64,000 nucleotides of DNA from Janibacter sp. A1S7 (GCF_037198315.1 NZ_CP144913.1:2232001-2296000), one strand, 5' to 3'. Shown: positions 18,075-27,605, numbered from the stretch's first letter. Notes: a model not told the origin generated them from the sequence alone. Translations and numbers: made by a program.

Positions 18075-20195
18075 ATGACCACTTCCCCCGCAGCCACCCC
18101 GCTCCTCGACGACGCGACCGCCGTCCTGCGACGGCTCGTCGGTCGGGACGACGTCACCTTCCGGGACGGCCAGTTCGAGGCGATCGACGCGCTCGTCGGC
18201 AGCGGGTCGCGGGTGCTCGTCGTGCAGCGCACCGGGTGGGGCAAGTCGGCGGTCTACTTCGTCGCCTCCCGGCTGCAGCGGGCGAAGGGGGCCGGGCCCG
18301 CCCTCATCGTCTCCCCACTCCTCGCGCTGATGCGGGACCAGATCGCGGCGGCCGAGCGGGCCGGCGTACGTGCCGTGTCGATGAACTCCGCGAACGCGCA
18401 GGAGTGGGACGAGGTCCGTGGCCAGCTCGCCCGGGACGAGGTCGACGTCCTGCTGGTCAGCCCCGAGCGGCTGAACAACCCGCGTTTCCGCGCCGAGCAG
18501 CTGCCGGACCTCACCCGCCGGTGCGGCCTGCTCGTCGTCGACGAGGCGCACTGCGTCAGCGACTGGGGTCACGACTTCCGCCCCGACTACCGCCGGATCA
18601 AGGACCTGCTCGGCGAGCTGCCGACGGGCACCCCCGTGCTCGCCACGACGGCGACCGCCAACGAGCGCGTCGTGCTCGACGTGGCCGAGCAGCTGGCCGC
18701 CGGAGCCGACAACGAGGTGCTGACGGTCCGCGGGCGGCTCGCCCGCGACAGTCTGCGGCTGGCGGTCCTGCCCCGCTGCGGGATGGACCACCACCTCGCG
18801 TGGCTCGCCACCCACCTGGGCCGGCTGGAGGGCAGCGGCATCGTCTACACCCTGACCGTCAGTGCTGCCGAGGACGTCGCAGCGGCGCTCACCGCCGCCG
18901 GCCACACCGTCGCCGCCTACACCGGTCGCTCCGACGCGGAGGATCGGGCGCGGATGGAGGAGGCGCTGCGTCACAACGAGGTCAAGGCCCTGGTCGCCAC
19001 CAGCGCGCTGGGCATGGGTTTCGACAAGCCGGACCTCGGCTTCGTCGTCCACCTCGGCGCACCCTCGTCACCGGTTGCCTACTACCAGCAGGTGGGCCGT
19101 GCCGGTCGCGCCACCGAGCGCGCCGACGTCGTGCTCCTGCCCGGGCACGACGACGTCTCCATCTGGAAGCACTTCGCCTCCTCGTCGATGCCGCGCGAGG
19201 ACCAGGCTGCTGCGGTGCTCACCGCCCTGGCCGAGGCCGCCAAGCCGCTCTCCACAGCCGCTCTCGAGACCATCGTCGACATCCGCCGGACCCGGCTGGA
19301 GCTGTTGCTGAAGGTCCTCGACGTCGACGGCGCCGTCCAGCGCGTCAGCGGTGGCTGGACCAGCACGGGAGTGCCGTGGATCTACGACGCACAGCGGTAC
19401 GAGCGGGTCGCGGCCGCCCGGGAGACCGAGCAGCAGCACATGCTCGACTACATCGCCACCGACGGCTGCCGGATGGCCTTTCTCCAGCGCACCCTCGACG
19501 ATCCGAGCGCGACGGACTGCGGCCGGTGCGACCGCTGCGCGGGTCCGTGGATCGACGCCGACGTCCCGGACGAGGCCCTGGGCTCGGCCCGCTCGACCCT
19601 CGACCGCGCCGGTGTCGACCTCGACCCCCGGGCCCAGTGGCCCACGGGCATGGACCGGCTCGGCGTGCCGGTCAGGGGCAGGATCCCCTCGGACGAAGGC
19701 ATGTCCCCCGGGCGGGCACTGGCCCGTGTCACCGATCTGGGCTGGGGCCCTCGGGTGCGTGAGCTGCTCACGAGCGACCAGCCCGTACCGGAGACGACCG
19801 TGCGTGCCGTCGTCCGGGTTCTCGCCGAGTGGGGGTGGGGCACTCGCCCCGCGGGCATCGTCACCATCCCCTCCCGCAGTCGTCCCTCACTGGTCACCTC
19901 ACTCGCCGAGCAGCTCGGTCAGATCGGGCGCCTGCCCGTCCTCGGCTCCCTCGACCTCGTCGACGGTGGTCCGGTCGGGGGACCCGGCGGCAACTCCGCC
20001 TACCGGCTCGCGGGAGTGTGGGAGCGTCTGGAGGTCGGGCCGGAGCTGGCCGCCTCGCTTCCCGGTCTGACCGGACCGGTCCTGCTCGTCGACGACGTCG
20101 CTCACTCCCGATGGACGCTCACCGTCGCGGCCCGGGCCCTCCGACGCGCCGGCGCGGCCGAGGTCCTCCCCTTCGTGCTGGGCATCGACGGCTGA
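18075..20195 (+). CDS. RecQ-family ATP-dependent DNA helicase with C-terminal phosphoribosyltransferase-like segment
   Basis: 706 residues. The helicase part has the Q/Walker A region 'FRDGQFEAID' and 'RTGWGKSAV' (about 51-60), the DEAH box (156-159) with 'DWGHDFRPDY', 'LATTATAN' motif III, and motif VI 'QQVGRAGR'. A four-Cys RecQ zinc site follows around residues 467-490 (C...CGRCDRC). The last ~140 residues lack a winged-helix/HRDC signature and instead end with 'GPVLLVDDVAHSRWTLTVAARAL' (about 669-690), a classic PRPP-binding-type loop. It likely unwinds DNA during repair; the role of the C-terminal segment is unknown. Start chosen at ATG 18075, matching the -10 box. Confidence 0.88.
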   Translation: MTTSPAATPLLDDATAVLRRLVGRDDVTFRDGQFEAIDALVGSGSRVLVVQRTGWGKSAVYFVASRLQRAKGAGPALIVSPLLALMRDQIAAAERAGVRAVSMNSANAQEWDEVRGQLARDEVDVLLVSPERLNNPRFRAEQLPDLTRRCGLLVVDEAHCVSDWGHDFRPDYRRIKDLLGELPTGTPVLATTATANERVVLDVAEQLAAGADNEVLTVRGRLARDSLRLAVLPRCGMDHHLAWLATHLGRLEGSGIVYTLTVSAAEDVAAALTAAGHTVAAYTGRSDAEDRARMEEALRHNEVKALVATSALGMGFDKPDLGFVVHLGAPSSPVAYYQQVGRAGRATERADVVLLPGHDDVSIWKHFASSSMPREDQAAAVLTALAEAAKPLSTAALETIVDIRRTRLELLLKVLDVDGAVQRVSGGWTSTGVPWIYDAQRYERVAAARETEQQHMLDYIATDGCRMAFLQRTLDDPSATDCGRCDRCAGPWIDADVPDEALGSARSTLDRAGVDLDPRAQWPTGMDRLGVPVRGRIPSDEGMSPGRALARVTDLGWGPRVRELLTSDQPVPETTVRAVVRVLAEWGWGTRPAGIVTIPSRSRPSLVTSLAEQLGQIGRLPVLGSLDLVDGGPVGGPGGNSAYRLAGVWERLEVGPELAASLPGLTGPVLLVDDVAHSRWTLTVAARALRRAGAAEVLPFVLGIDG

Positions 20196-20248
20196 GGACA
20201 CCGACATCGCATAGCCTTCGTGCCTGACCCGATGAATGGAGACGGCTC

Positions 20249-21196
20249 GTGACCGACGACCTCACCCCCGCCGAGCGCCAGGCGCGCTCGCTGGCAGACC
20301 TGCTGTCCGTCCTCGAGCTGCAACGGCTGGGCACCGCGACCATCACCGTCGCGGGCGTCGACGACACCGAGAACGTCAGCAGCAGCGAGGCCGACGTCTA
20401 CGTGGCCGACAGCCTCGTGCAGCCGCACCACCGGGTCTACGGCGGCCAGGTGCTGGCCCAGTCCCTCATGGCCGCCAGCCTCACGGTGCGCGACGTGCAC
20501 CCGCAACGGCTCCCCCACTCCCTGCACGCCTACTTCATGCGGCCGGGAGACGACACCCAGCCGATCCGCTTCTCGGTGGAGCGCATGCGTGACGGTCGCT
20601 CCTTCTCCGCCCGTCGGGTCCACGCGATGCAGCACGGACGACCGATCCTGTCGTTGAGCGCATCCTTCGAGGACCCCGCCGGCGGTCTCGACCACCACGA
20701 CGGGATCCCTGACGTCCCGCCGCCCGAGGACCTGCCCTCGATCACGGACACGCTCGCAACCATCGACCACCCACGAGCCCACCACCTCGTCGGCCGCCCC
20801 GTCGACCACCGCTACATCGATGGCGACATCACGATGCAGCCCGCCCAGACCCGGCAGTCCGGGCAGGACGTGTGGTTCCGTCTCCTCGGCGAGGTCGGCA
20901 CCGATCCGTACCTCCAGGCCTCGGTACTGGCCTACATGTCCGACTACACGCTGCTGGAGTCGGTCCTGCGACGCCATGGACGCACGTGGATCGACCCGAG
21001 CCTGCGCGTGGCGAGCCTCGACCACTCGATGTGGTTCCACCGGATCGTCGACCCCTCGCAGTGGCTCCTGTACTCGCAGGAGTCACCCTCCGCCCAAGGC
21101 GGTCGTGGACTGGGGATCGGGAAGGTCTTCACCAGGGACGGACTGCTCACGACGACGATCACCCAGGAAGGCATGATCCGGGTCAAGGACGCCTGA
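20249..21196 (+). CDS. tesB: acyl-CoA thioesterase II
   Basis: 315 residues, double hotdog fold. It cleaves medium- and long-chain acyl-CoA to fatty acid and CoA. Family landmarks are 'LVQPHHRVYGGQVLAQSLMAA' in the N-terminal half, 'LHAYFMRPGD', and a C-terminal 'ASLDHSMWFHR' followed by 'WLLYSQESPSAQGGRGLGIG', which carries the active-site DHSMWFH block. Length is slightly above the E. coli enzyme. GTG at 20249 with GGAG eight bases upstream; a CATAGCCT -10-like box (20210-20217) could provide its own promoter after the RecQ-like gene. Confidence 0.93.
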   Translation: MTDDLTPAERQARSLADLLSVLELQRLGTATITVAGVDDTENVSSSEADVYVADSLVQPHHRVYGGQVLAQSLMAASLTVRDVHPQRLPHSLHAYFMRPGDDTQPIRFSVERMRDGRSFSARRVHAMQHGRPILSLSASFEDPAGGLDHHDGIPDVPPPEDLPSITDTLATIDHPRAHHLVGRPVDHRYIDGDITMQPAQTRQSGQDVWFRLLGEVGTDPYLQASVLAYMSDYTLLESVLRRHGRTWIDPSLRVASLDHSMWFHRIVDPSQWLLYSQESPSAQGGRGLGIGKVFTRDGLLTTTITQEGMIRVKDA

Positions 21197-21214
21197 CCCG
21201 GGCCACTCCTTTTT
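21178..21214 (+). terminator. possible terminator of tesB
   Basis: An 8-base-pair stem (CCGGGTCA / TGACCCGG) with an 8-base loop spans the tesB stop codon, followed eight bases later by five Ts (21210-21214). The T-run is not directly at the stem foot, so efficiency is doubtful, but it is the only hairpin plus T-run between tesB and the nar operon. Confidence 0.4.
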
Positions 21215-21336
21215 ATTCACATTTTCCACTACCTCCGGGAACGCCACGTCTCGGGCGGTTGCGCACCTCCGTCGGCCCCCGCCGTTCCGAGATCCCCATG
21301 AGATCAAGGGATTAGACCACCGTTCTGTTGCGTAAT

Positions 21337-21353
21337 TCACCGCGACACGGTGA
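21337..21353. promoter_or_regulatory. inverted repeat upstream of the nar regulator, candidate operator
   Basis: TCACCG-CGACA-CGGTGA, perfect 6-base arms with a 5-base spacer, 49 bases upstream of the regulator start. The surrounding gap is noticeably AT-richer than the rest of the window (for example TTAATTCCTCTTTATC). Being autoregulatory for the cysteine-containing regulator is a reasonable guess but unproven. Confidence 0.4.
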
Positions 21354-21369
21354 GCCGGGTCGTACTGGG

Positions 21370-21396
21370 TTAATTCCTCTTTATCTGGCACAGTAT
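21370..21396 (+). promoter_or_regulatory. candidate promoter of the nar regulator/narGHJI operon
   Basis: TTAATT (21370-21375) and CAGTAT (21391-21396) are separated by 15 bases, and CAGTAT ends five bases before the GTG at 21402, so the message could be leaderless. The match to consensus is weak; the choice rests on the AT-rich context and on there being no other candidate. Confidence 0.3.
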
Positions 21397-21401
21397 CGCT
21401 C

Positions 21402-22169
21402 GTGACCGTCTCCGAGGAGTCCACGCGAGGGAGTGCCGATCCCGGTAGCCCAGGTGAGTTGCTGCGGTCCGCCGTGCGGCGCGACATCGTCGACACCCTG
21501 GCCAACCTCCCGGAGCAGCGGCGCGGCCGGGGACTCAGTGCCCGCGAGCTGGGCGACCTCGTCGGTCTGCACGTGACGACGGTGCGCTTCCACCTGACCC
21601 GGCTCGTCGAGGCGGGAGTGCTCATCAGCCGATCAGAGCGCACTGCCGGCGCCGGTCGACCGACGAAGCGCTACCTCGTCGCCCCCGGCTCCCTGGACCG
21701 CCTGCCCCACGAGGCCTTCCGCCTGCTGGCCACCCTGCTGACCGAGACCTTCGGTGCCCGCGACCAGGACGGACGGCCCCTGAGCCCCGAGGAGGTCGGC
21801 ATCGCCTGGGCGCAGCAGCACGTGACCCGTCCCGACGAGCCCGCACCGGCGCGCACGGCCGGCGAGTGGCTGAGCACCATCGGGCACCTCGTCGACACCC
21901 TGCAGGTGTGGGGATACACCCCCAACGTCCGGACCGAGGACACCGGCCGCACCGCCCGGATCGACCTCATCGACTGCCCCTTCATCGACCTCGCCAGGGC
22001 GCACCCCGAGGTCGCCTGCGGGATCCATCGCGGTCTGATCCGCGGCACGCTCGACGCGCTCGGCGAGCACGACACCGAGGTTTCCCTCGAACCCTTCGTC
22101 GGTCCGACCCACTGCTTGGCCCACGTCACCACCCGGGCGGACTTCGCCCCCAGAGGAGGCAACTCATGA
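21402..22169 (+). CDS. ArsR/SufR-like winged-helix transcriptional regulator with three conserved-looking cysteines
   Basis: 255 residues. The N-terminal part is a winged helix: 'LSARELGDLVGLHVTTVRFHLTRLVEAGVLISR' is the recognition unit and 'GAGRPTKRYL' the wing. The C-terminal domain has cysteines in 'LIDCPF', 'VACGIHRG' and 'PTHCLAHV', spaced C-x13-C-x31-C, which resembles the Fe-S ligand region of SufR-type regulators. The stop overlaps the narG start by four bases (ATGA), so it is translated with nitrate reductase and most likely controls it in response to oxygen, NO or iron-sulfur status. The three cysteines are the only ones in the protein. Start: GTG 21402. Confidence 0.82.
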   Translation: MTVSEESTRGSADPGSPGELLRSAVRRDIVDTLANLPEQRRGRGLSARELGDLVGLHVTTVRFHLTRLVEAGVLISRSERTAGAGRPTKRYLVAPGSLDRLPHEAFRLLATLLTETFGARDQDGRPLSPEEVGIAWAQQHVTRPDEPAPARTAGEWLSTIGHLVDTLQVWGYTPNVRTEDTGRTARIDLIDCPFIDLARAHPEVACGIHRGLIRGTLDALGEHDTEVSLEPFVGPTHCLAHVTTRADFAPRGGNS

Positions 22170-25100
22170 CCACCACCCCACGACCCGCCTCGAAGCTCCC
22201 CCGCTCCGCGGGCCTGGACGGCTCGCTCTCGTCCGCGCTCGTCGGCACCCGCCGCTTCTTCACCAAGGCGGGCATCTCCGAGGACCAGCGCTCGATGTTC
22301 GTCGAGGGTGGCCGCGAGGGTGATGTCTTCTACCGCGACCGGTGGAGCCACGACAAGGTGGTGCGCAGCACCCACGGCGTCAACTGCACCGGCTCCTGCT
22401 CCTGGAAGGTCTACGTCAAGGACGGGATCATCACCTGGGAGGCGCAGCAGACGGACTACCCGACCACGGGTGCCGACCGCCCGGAGTACGAGCCCCGCGG
22501 CTGCCCGCGTGGCGCGGCCTTCTCCTGGTACACCTACTCCCCCACCCGGGTGCGCTACCCGTACGTGCGCGGGGTGCTGCTCGACATGTACCGCAAGGCC
22601 AAGGCGACCTACGGCGACCCGGTCGTCGCATGGGGCTCGATCGTCCAGGACGAGGAGCTCGCGCGGACCTACAAGGCCGCCCGCGGCAAGGGCGGCCTCG
22701 TGCGTGCGTCGTGGGCGGAGGCCGTCGAGATGGTCGCCGCTGCGAAGGTCTACACGATCAAGCGCTGGGGACCGGACCGCATCGCCGGCTTCTCCCCCAT
22801 CCCCGCGATGTCGCAGGTCAGCTACGCGTCCGGCGCCCGCTTCCACGAGCTCATCGGAGCCCCGATGCTCTCCTTCTACGACTGGTACGCCGACCTGCCC
22901 AATGCCTCGCCGCAGATGTTCGGCGACCAGACCGACGTGCCCGAGTCCGGTGACTGGTGGGACGCGGCGTACCTGATCATGTGGGGATCCAACGTCCCGC
23001 TGACCCGCACGCCCGACGCCCACTGGATGATCGAGGCCCGCTACCGAGGACAGAAGGTCATCGCCGTCTCGCCCGACTACGCCGAGAACGTGAAGTTCGC
23101 CGACGAGTGGGTCGCGGCGGCTCCCGGCACCGACGGTGCGCTGGCGATGGCCCTGGCCCACGTCGTGCTCAAGGAGTACTTCGTCGACCGACAGGTCGAC
23201 TTCTTCACCGAGTACAACCAGACCTTCACCGACCTGCCGTACCTCATCAGTCTCGAGCGGTCCGAGGACGGGATCGCCTATCGACCGGGCAAGTTCCTCG
23301 TGGCCGGCGACCTCGACCACCCGGCCGCCGCGAGCGAGAACGCCATGTGGAAGCCGGCGGTCCTGGACGAGGTCACCGACGAGGTCGCGATCCCGCGTGG
23401 CTCGATCGGCCACCGCTTCGGCGAGGAGGGCGTCGGTCAGTGGAACCTCGACCTCGGTGACATCCGTCCTCGCCTGAGCCTCTACGGGTCCGACGAGTCC
23501 GTCGAGGTCGAGCTGCCACGTTTCGACAACCTCGACGGCAGGGCGGTCACGGAGCGGCGCGGGGTGCCGGTGCGGCACATCGGCGGCCACCTGGTCACGA
23601 CGGTCCTCGACCTCATGCTCGCCCACTACGGCGTCGGCCGCGACGGCCTGCCGGGGACGTGGCCGAGCGGCTACACCGACACCAGCGTGCCGGCCACCCC
23701 CGCATGGGGGGCCGAGCTGACCGGGGTGCCCGCCGAGCAGATCGAGCGCCTGGCCCGGGAGTGGGCGCAGAGCGCCATCGACACCAACGGGCGCGGCATG
23801 ATCATCATGGGCGCCGGAGTGAACCACTGGTACCACGCGGACCAGGCCTACCGGACGATGCTCGTCCTCTCAACGATCACCGGCTGCCAGGGTCGCAACG
23901 GCGGCGGCTGGGCGCACTACGTCGGCCAGGAGAAGGTCCGACCGCTCATGGGCTTCCAGCAGATGGCCTTCGCCCTGGACTGGGTCCGCCCGCCGCGGCA
24001 CATGAACCAGACCGCGTACTGGTACGTCAACACCAGCCAGTACCGCTACGACACCTTCTCCGCCGAGGAGATCAACGGCAGCACCGGGGCCTTCGACGGT
24101 CGCACGACGATGGACCTGCTCGCGCAGTCGGCCCGGCTGGGCTGGGCCCCGTCCTACCCGCAGTTCGACCGCAGCAGCCTCACCGTGGCCGACGAGGCGG
24201 CAGCCGCCGGCGTCCCCGTCGGTGACTACGTCGCCTCCTCCCTCAAGGACGGCAGCCTGCAGTTCGCGATCGAGGACCCGGAGAACCCGGACAACTTCCC
24301 GCGCGTGCTCTCGCTGTGGCGCTCCAACCTCTTCGGCTCCTCCGCGAAGGGCAACGAGTACTTCCTCAAGCACCTCCTCGGGACGAGCAACGCGGTCAAG
24401 GCGACGCAGGCCCCGCAGGACCTGCGCCCGCAGGAGATCGCCTGGCCGGAGGAGCTGCCCGAGGGCAAGCTCGACATGCTCATGACCATCGACTTCCGGA
24501 TGACCAGCTCGACACTGTTGTCGGACGTCGTGCTGCCCGCGGCCACGTGGTATGAGAAGCACGACCTCAACACCACGGACATGCATCCCTACGTCAACTC
24601 GTTCAACCCCGCGATCGCGCCACCGTGGCAGTCCAAGACCGACTGGGAGGCGTGGAAGGAGATCGCCAAGCGCTTCTCCGAGATGGCCGTCGACCACCTC
24701 GGGACGCGGACGGACGTCGTCGCGAAGCCGCTGTGGCACGACACTCCCGAGGCCATGTCCGCGGTCCACGGCCGTGTCCTGGACTGGAAGCACGGCGAGT
24801 GCGAACCCGTCCCGGGCAAGACGATGCCGACCATCGCCGCCGTCGAGCGGGACTTCACCGCGATCCACGCCAAGCTGACCGCCATCGGGCCACTGCTCGA
24901 GAACGTGGGCATGGTCACCAAGGGCGTGAAGTACGACCCCACGCGTGAGATCGACGAGCTGCGGCGGCTCAACGGCGAGGTCCGGGGCGGGCCCACCGCG
25001 GGCCGACCGACGCTGGAGACCGACATCAACGTCGCCGAGGCGATCCTGCGCCTGTCGGGCACGACGAACGGGCACCTTGCGACGGAAGGTTTCAAGGACC

Positions 25101-25897
25101 TGGAGAAGCGCACCGGGCAGTTGATGCACGACCTGTCCGCCGAGCACGAAGGTGCCCACGTCACCTTCGCCGACACCCAGGCCGGCCCGGCTCCGGTGAT
25201 CACCTCACCGGAGTGGTCGGGCAGCGAGTCGGGTGGCCGCAGGTACGCCCCCTTCACGCAGAACATCGAACGACTCAAGCCCTTCCACACCCTCACGGGG
25301 CGCCAGCAGTTCTACCTCGACCACGACTGGATGCTCGCGATGGGTGAGGGCCTGCCGACCTACCGTCCACCGCTGAACATGACCCGCCTCTTCGGCGAGC
25401 GTCCCATCGGCGACACCCACCAGGCCGAGGGTGAGTCGGTCTCGGTCGCGGTGCGCTACCTGACGCCGCACAACAAGTGGTCCATCCACAGCGAGTACCA
25501 GGACAACCTCTTCATGCTCAGCCTGAGCCGCGGTGGCCAGGCAGTGTGGATGTCCGACCAGGACGCGGCCAAGATCGGGATCAGGGACAACGACTGGATC
25601 GAGGCGGTCAACCGCAACGGTGTCGTCGCCGCGCGTGCCATCGTCAGCCACCGGATGCCCGAGGGCACGGTCTTCATGCACCACGCCCAGGACCGGCTCA
25701 TCGACGTCCCCCTGACGGAGACCGATCAGAAGCGAGGCGGCATCCACAACAGCCTGACGCGCATCCTCGTCAAGCCGAGCCACATCATCGGCGGGTACGC
25801 ACAGCTGTCCTACTTCTTCAACTACATCGGTCCGACCGGCAACAACCGCGACGAGGTCACGATGATCCGCAAGCGAACCGCGCCGGTCGAGTACTGA
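22166..25897 (+). CDS. narG: respiratory nitrate reductase, alpha subunit
   Basis: 1243 residues, the catalytic Mo-bis-MGD subunit that reduces nitrate to nitrite with quinol-derived electrons. The N-terminal FS0 cluster site is H70-x3-C74-x3-C78...C113 ('THGVNCTGSCSW' and 'RGCPRG'). The block 'FYDWYADLPNASPQMFGDQTDVPESGDWW' near residues 238-266 includes the conserved aspartate region that ligates Mo in E. coli NarG. It lacks a twin-arginine signal, so the active site faces the cytosol. Length matches other NarG (about 1240). ATG at 22166 has an AGAGGAGGC ribosome binding site within the regulator's last codons. Confidence 0.97.
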   Translation: MTTTPRPASKLPRSAGLDGSLSSALVGTRRFFTKAGISEDQRSMFVEGGREGDVFYRDRWSHDKVVRSTHGVNCTGSCSWKVYVKDGIITWEAQQTDYPTTGADRPEYEPRGCPRGAAFSWYTYSPTRVRYPYVRGVLLDMYRKAKATYGDPVVAWGSIVQDEELARTYKAARGKGGLVRASWAEAVEMVAAAKVYTIKRWGPDRIAGFSPIPAMSQVSYASGARFHELIGAPMLSFYDWYADLPNASPQMFGDQTDVPESGDWWDAAYLIMWGSNVPLTRTPDAHWMIEARYRGQKVIAVSPDYAENVKFADEWVAAAPGTDGALAMALAHVVLKEYFVDRQVDFFTEYNQTFTDLPYLISLERSEDGIAYRPGKFLVAGDLDHPAAASENAMWKPAVLDEVTDEVAIPRGSIGHRFGEEGVGQWNLDLGDIRPRLSLYGSDESVEVELPRFDNLDGRAVTERRGVPVRHIGGHLVTTVLDLMLAHYGVGRDGLPGTWPSGYTDTSVPATPAWGAELTGVPAEQIERLAREWAQSAIDTNGRGMIIMGAGVNHWYHADQAYRTMLVLSTITGCQGRNGGGWAHYVGQEKVRPLMGFQQMAFALDWVRPPRHMNQTAYWYVNTSQYRYDTFSAEEINGSTGAFDGRTTMDLLAQSARLGWAPSYPQFDRSSLTVADEAAAAGVPVGDYVASSLKDGSLQFAIEDPENPDNFPRVLSLWRSNLFGSSAKGNEYFLKHLLGTSNAVKATQAPQDLRPQEIAWPEELPEGKLDMLMTIDFRMTSSTLLSDVVLPAATWYEKHDLNTTDMHPYVNSFNPAIAPPWQSKTDWEAWKEIAKRFSEMAVDHLGTRTDVVAKPLWHDTPEAMSAVHGRVLDWKHGECEPVPGKTMPTIAAVERDFTAIHAKLTAIGPLLENVGMVTKGVKYDPTREIDELRRLNGEVRGGPTAGRPTLETDINVAEAILRLSGTTNGHLATEGFKDLEKRTGQLMHDLSAEHEGAHVTFADTQAGPAPVITSPEWSGSESGGRRYAPFTQNIERLKPFHTLTGRQQFYLDHDWMLAMGEGLPTYRPPLNMTRLFGERPIGDTHQAEGESVSVAVRYLTPHNKWSIHSEYQDNLFMLSLSRGGQAVWMSDQDAAKIGIRDNDWIEAVNRNGVVAARAIVSHRMPEGTVFMHHAQDRLIDVPLTETDQKRGGIHNSLTRILVKPSHIIGGYAQLSYFFNYIGPTGNNRDEVTMIRKRTAPVEY

Positions 25898-25922
25898 GCC
25901 CGGGCGAAGGAAGGAAACACAC

Positions 25923-27605
25923 ATGCGCGTCATGGCCCAGATGTCGATGGTGATGAACCTCGACAAGTGCATCGGCTGCCACACCTGCTCGGTCACCTGC
26001 AAGCAGGCATGGACCAACCGGGCAGGCATGGAGTACGTCTGGTTCAACAACGTCGAGACCCGGCCGGGCCTGGGGTACCCGCGCGGGTACCAGGACCAGG
26101 AGGAGTGGAAGGGAGGCTGGGTCCGCTCCCCCAACGGACGCCTCAAGCTGCGAGCCGGTGGTCGGATCAACAAGCTGCTCAACATCTTCTCCAACCCGAA
26201 GATGCCCAGCATCAGCGACTACTACGAGCCGTGGACCTACGACTACGAGACGGTACTCAACGCGCCGGCCCAGAAGAACTTCCCGGTCTCCCGGGCGTAC
26301 TCGTTGATCTCGGGCAAGCCGATGAACATCGAGTGGTCGGCCAACTGGGACGACGACCTCGCCGGCAGTGCGGAGCACGCCGCCAAGGACCCGATGCTCA
26401 AGGGCATCGAGGACAAGGTCACGTTCGAGTTCGACCAGACCTTCATGTTCTACCTGCCGCGGATCTGCGAGCACTGCCTCAACCCCAGCTGCGCGGCCTC
26501 CTGCCCCTCCGGCGCGATCTACAAGCGCGAGGAGGACGGCATCGTCCTGGTCGACCAGCACAAGTGCCGCGGCTGGCGCATGTGCGTCACCGGATGCCCG
26601 TACAAGAAGGTCTACTTCAACCACAAGACGGGCAAGGCGGAGAAGTGCACCTTCTGCTACCCCCGCATCGAGGTGGGTATCCCGACCGTCTGTGCCGAGA
26701 CCTGCGTCGGGCGACTGCGCTACATCGGCCTGATGCTCTACGACGCCGACGCGGTGCTGGACGCGGCGTCGGTGGAGGACGACCACGATCTCTACGAGGC
26801 GCAGCGCTCGGTCTTCCTCGACCCCTACGACCCCGAGGTCCAGCGCGAGGCCGAGAAGGCCGGCATCCCCGGTGACTGGGTCGAGGCCGCGAAGAAGTCC
26901 CCGGTGCGCCGGTTGATCATGGACTACAAGGTCGCCCTCCCCCTCCACCCTGAGTACCGCACGATGCCGATGGTCTGGTACATCCCGCCGCTGTCCCCGG
27001 TCGTCGACGTCATCAAGGACACCGGGTACGACGGAGAGGATCACGACAACCTCTTTGCCGCGATCGACACCCTGCGCATCCCGGTCGAGTACCTGGCCAA
27101 CCTCTTCACCGCCGGTGACGTCGAGCCCGTCGACCGGATCCTGCGCACGCTCGGCGCGATGCGCTCGTACATGCGTGACATCAACCTCGGCCGCGATCCC
27201 CAGGCGCACATCGCCGAGTCGGTCGGCATGGAGGAGGAGGACATGTACGACATGTACCGCCTGCTCGCGCTGGCCAAGTACGACGAGCGGTACGTCATCC
27301 CCACCGCTCACGGCGAGCAGGCCCACTCCCTCGAGGAGCTGGCCACCGACTGCGCCGTCTCGGGCTACGACACCCAGCCGGACGAGGGCTCGGGCCCCTT
27401 CGGCGAGGGGTCGGGCACGGGGTCGCTGACGCCCGTCGCGGTGGACAACTTCCACATGCTGCAGAACCGTCAGACCTCCGACGAGCTGGTCGGAGGCGGA
27501 GACAAGTCCGGCCGGGTCAACCTGCTCAACTGGGATGGCAAGGGCACCCCGGAGGGACTCTTCCCGGACAAGCACGCGTCGCAGACCGCGGGTGATCCCC
27601 GATGA
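25923..27605 (+). CDS. narH: respiratory nitrate reductase, beta subunit
   Basis: 560 residues, the iron-sulfur subunit carrying electrons from NarI to NarG. Four cysteine clusters are visible: C16/C19/C22/C26 ('CIGCHTCSVTC'), 'CEHCLNPSCAASC', 'CRGWRMCVTGC' (where Trp replaces the second Cys, giving the [3Fe-4S] cluster) and 'CTFCYPR...CAETC'. A GAAGGAAG ribosome binding site precedes ATG 25923. The last 60 residues are more variable. Its stop overlaps the narJ start by four bases. Confidence 0.97.
   Translation: MRVMAQMSMVMNLDKCIGCHTCSVTCKQAWTNRAGMEYVWFNNVETRPGLGYPRGYQDQEEWKGGWVRSPNGRLKLRAGGRINKLLNIFSNPKMPSISDYYEPWTYDYETVLNAPAQKNFPVSRAYSLISGKPMNIEWSANWDDDLAGSAEHAAKDPMLKGIEDKVTFEFDQTFMFYLPRICEHCLNPSCAASCPSGAIYKREEDGIVLVDQHKCRGWRMCVTGCPYKKVYFNHKTGKAEKCTFCYPRIEVGIPTVCAETCVGRLRYIGLMLYDADAVLDAASVEDDHDLYEAQRSVFLDPYDPEVQREAEKAGIPGDWVEAAKKSPVRRLIMDYKVALPLHPEYRTMPMVWYIPPLSPVVDVIKDTGYDGEDHDNLFAAIDTLRIPVEYLANLFTAGDVEPVDRILRTLGAMRSYMRDINLGRDPQAHIAESVGMEEEDMYDMYRLLALAKYDERYVIPTAHGEQAHSLEELATDCAVSGYDTQPDEGSGPFGEGSGTGSLTPVAVDNFHMLQNRQTSDELVGGGDKSGRVNLLNWDGKGTPEGLFPDKHASQTAGDPR

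Noticed and set aside
22166-22300. Twin-arginine signal on NarG
   Set aside because: There is a lone RR followed by FF, but no SRRxFLK context or hydrophobic stretch; consistent with a cytosolic-facing NarG.
21671-23836. 721-residue minus-strand frame across the regulator and narG
   Set aside because: Shadow frame of narG with repetitive Val/Asp/Gly composition.
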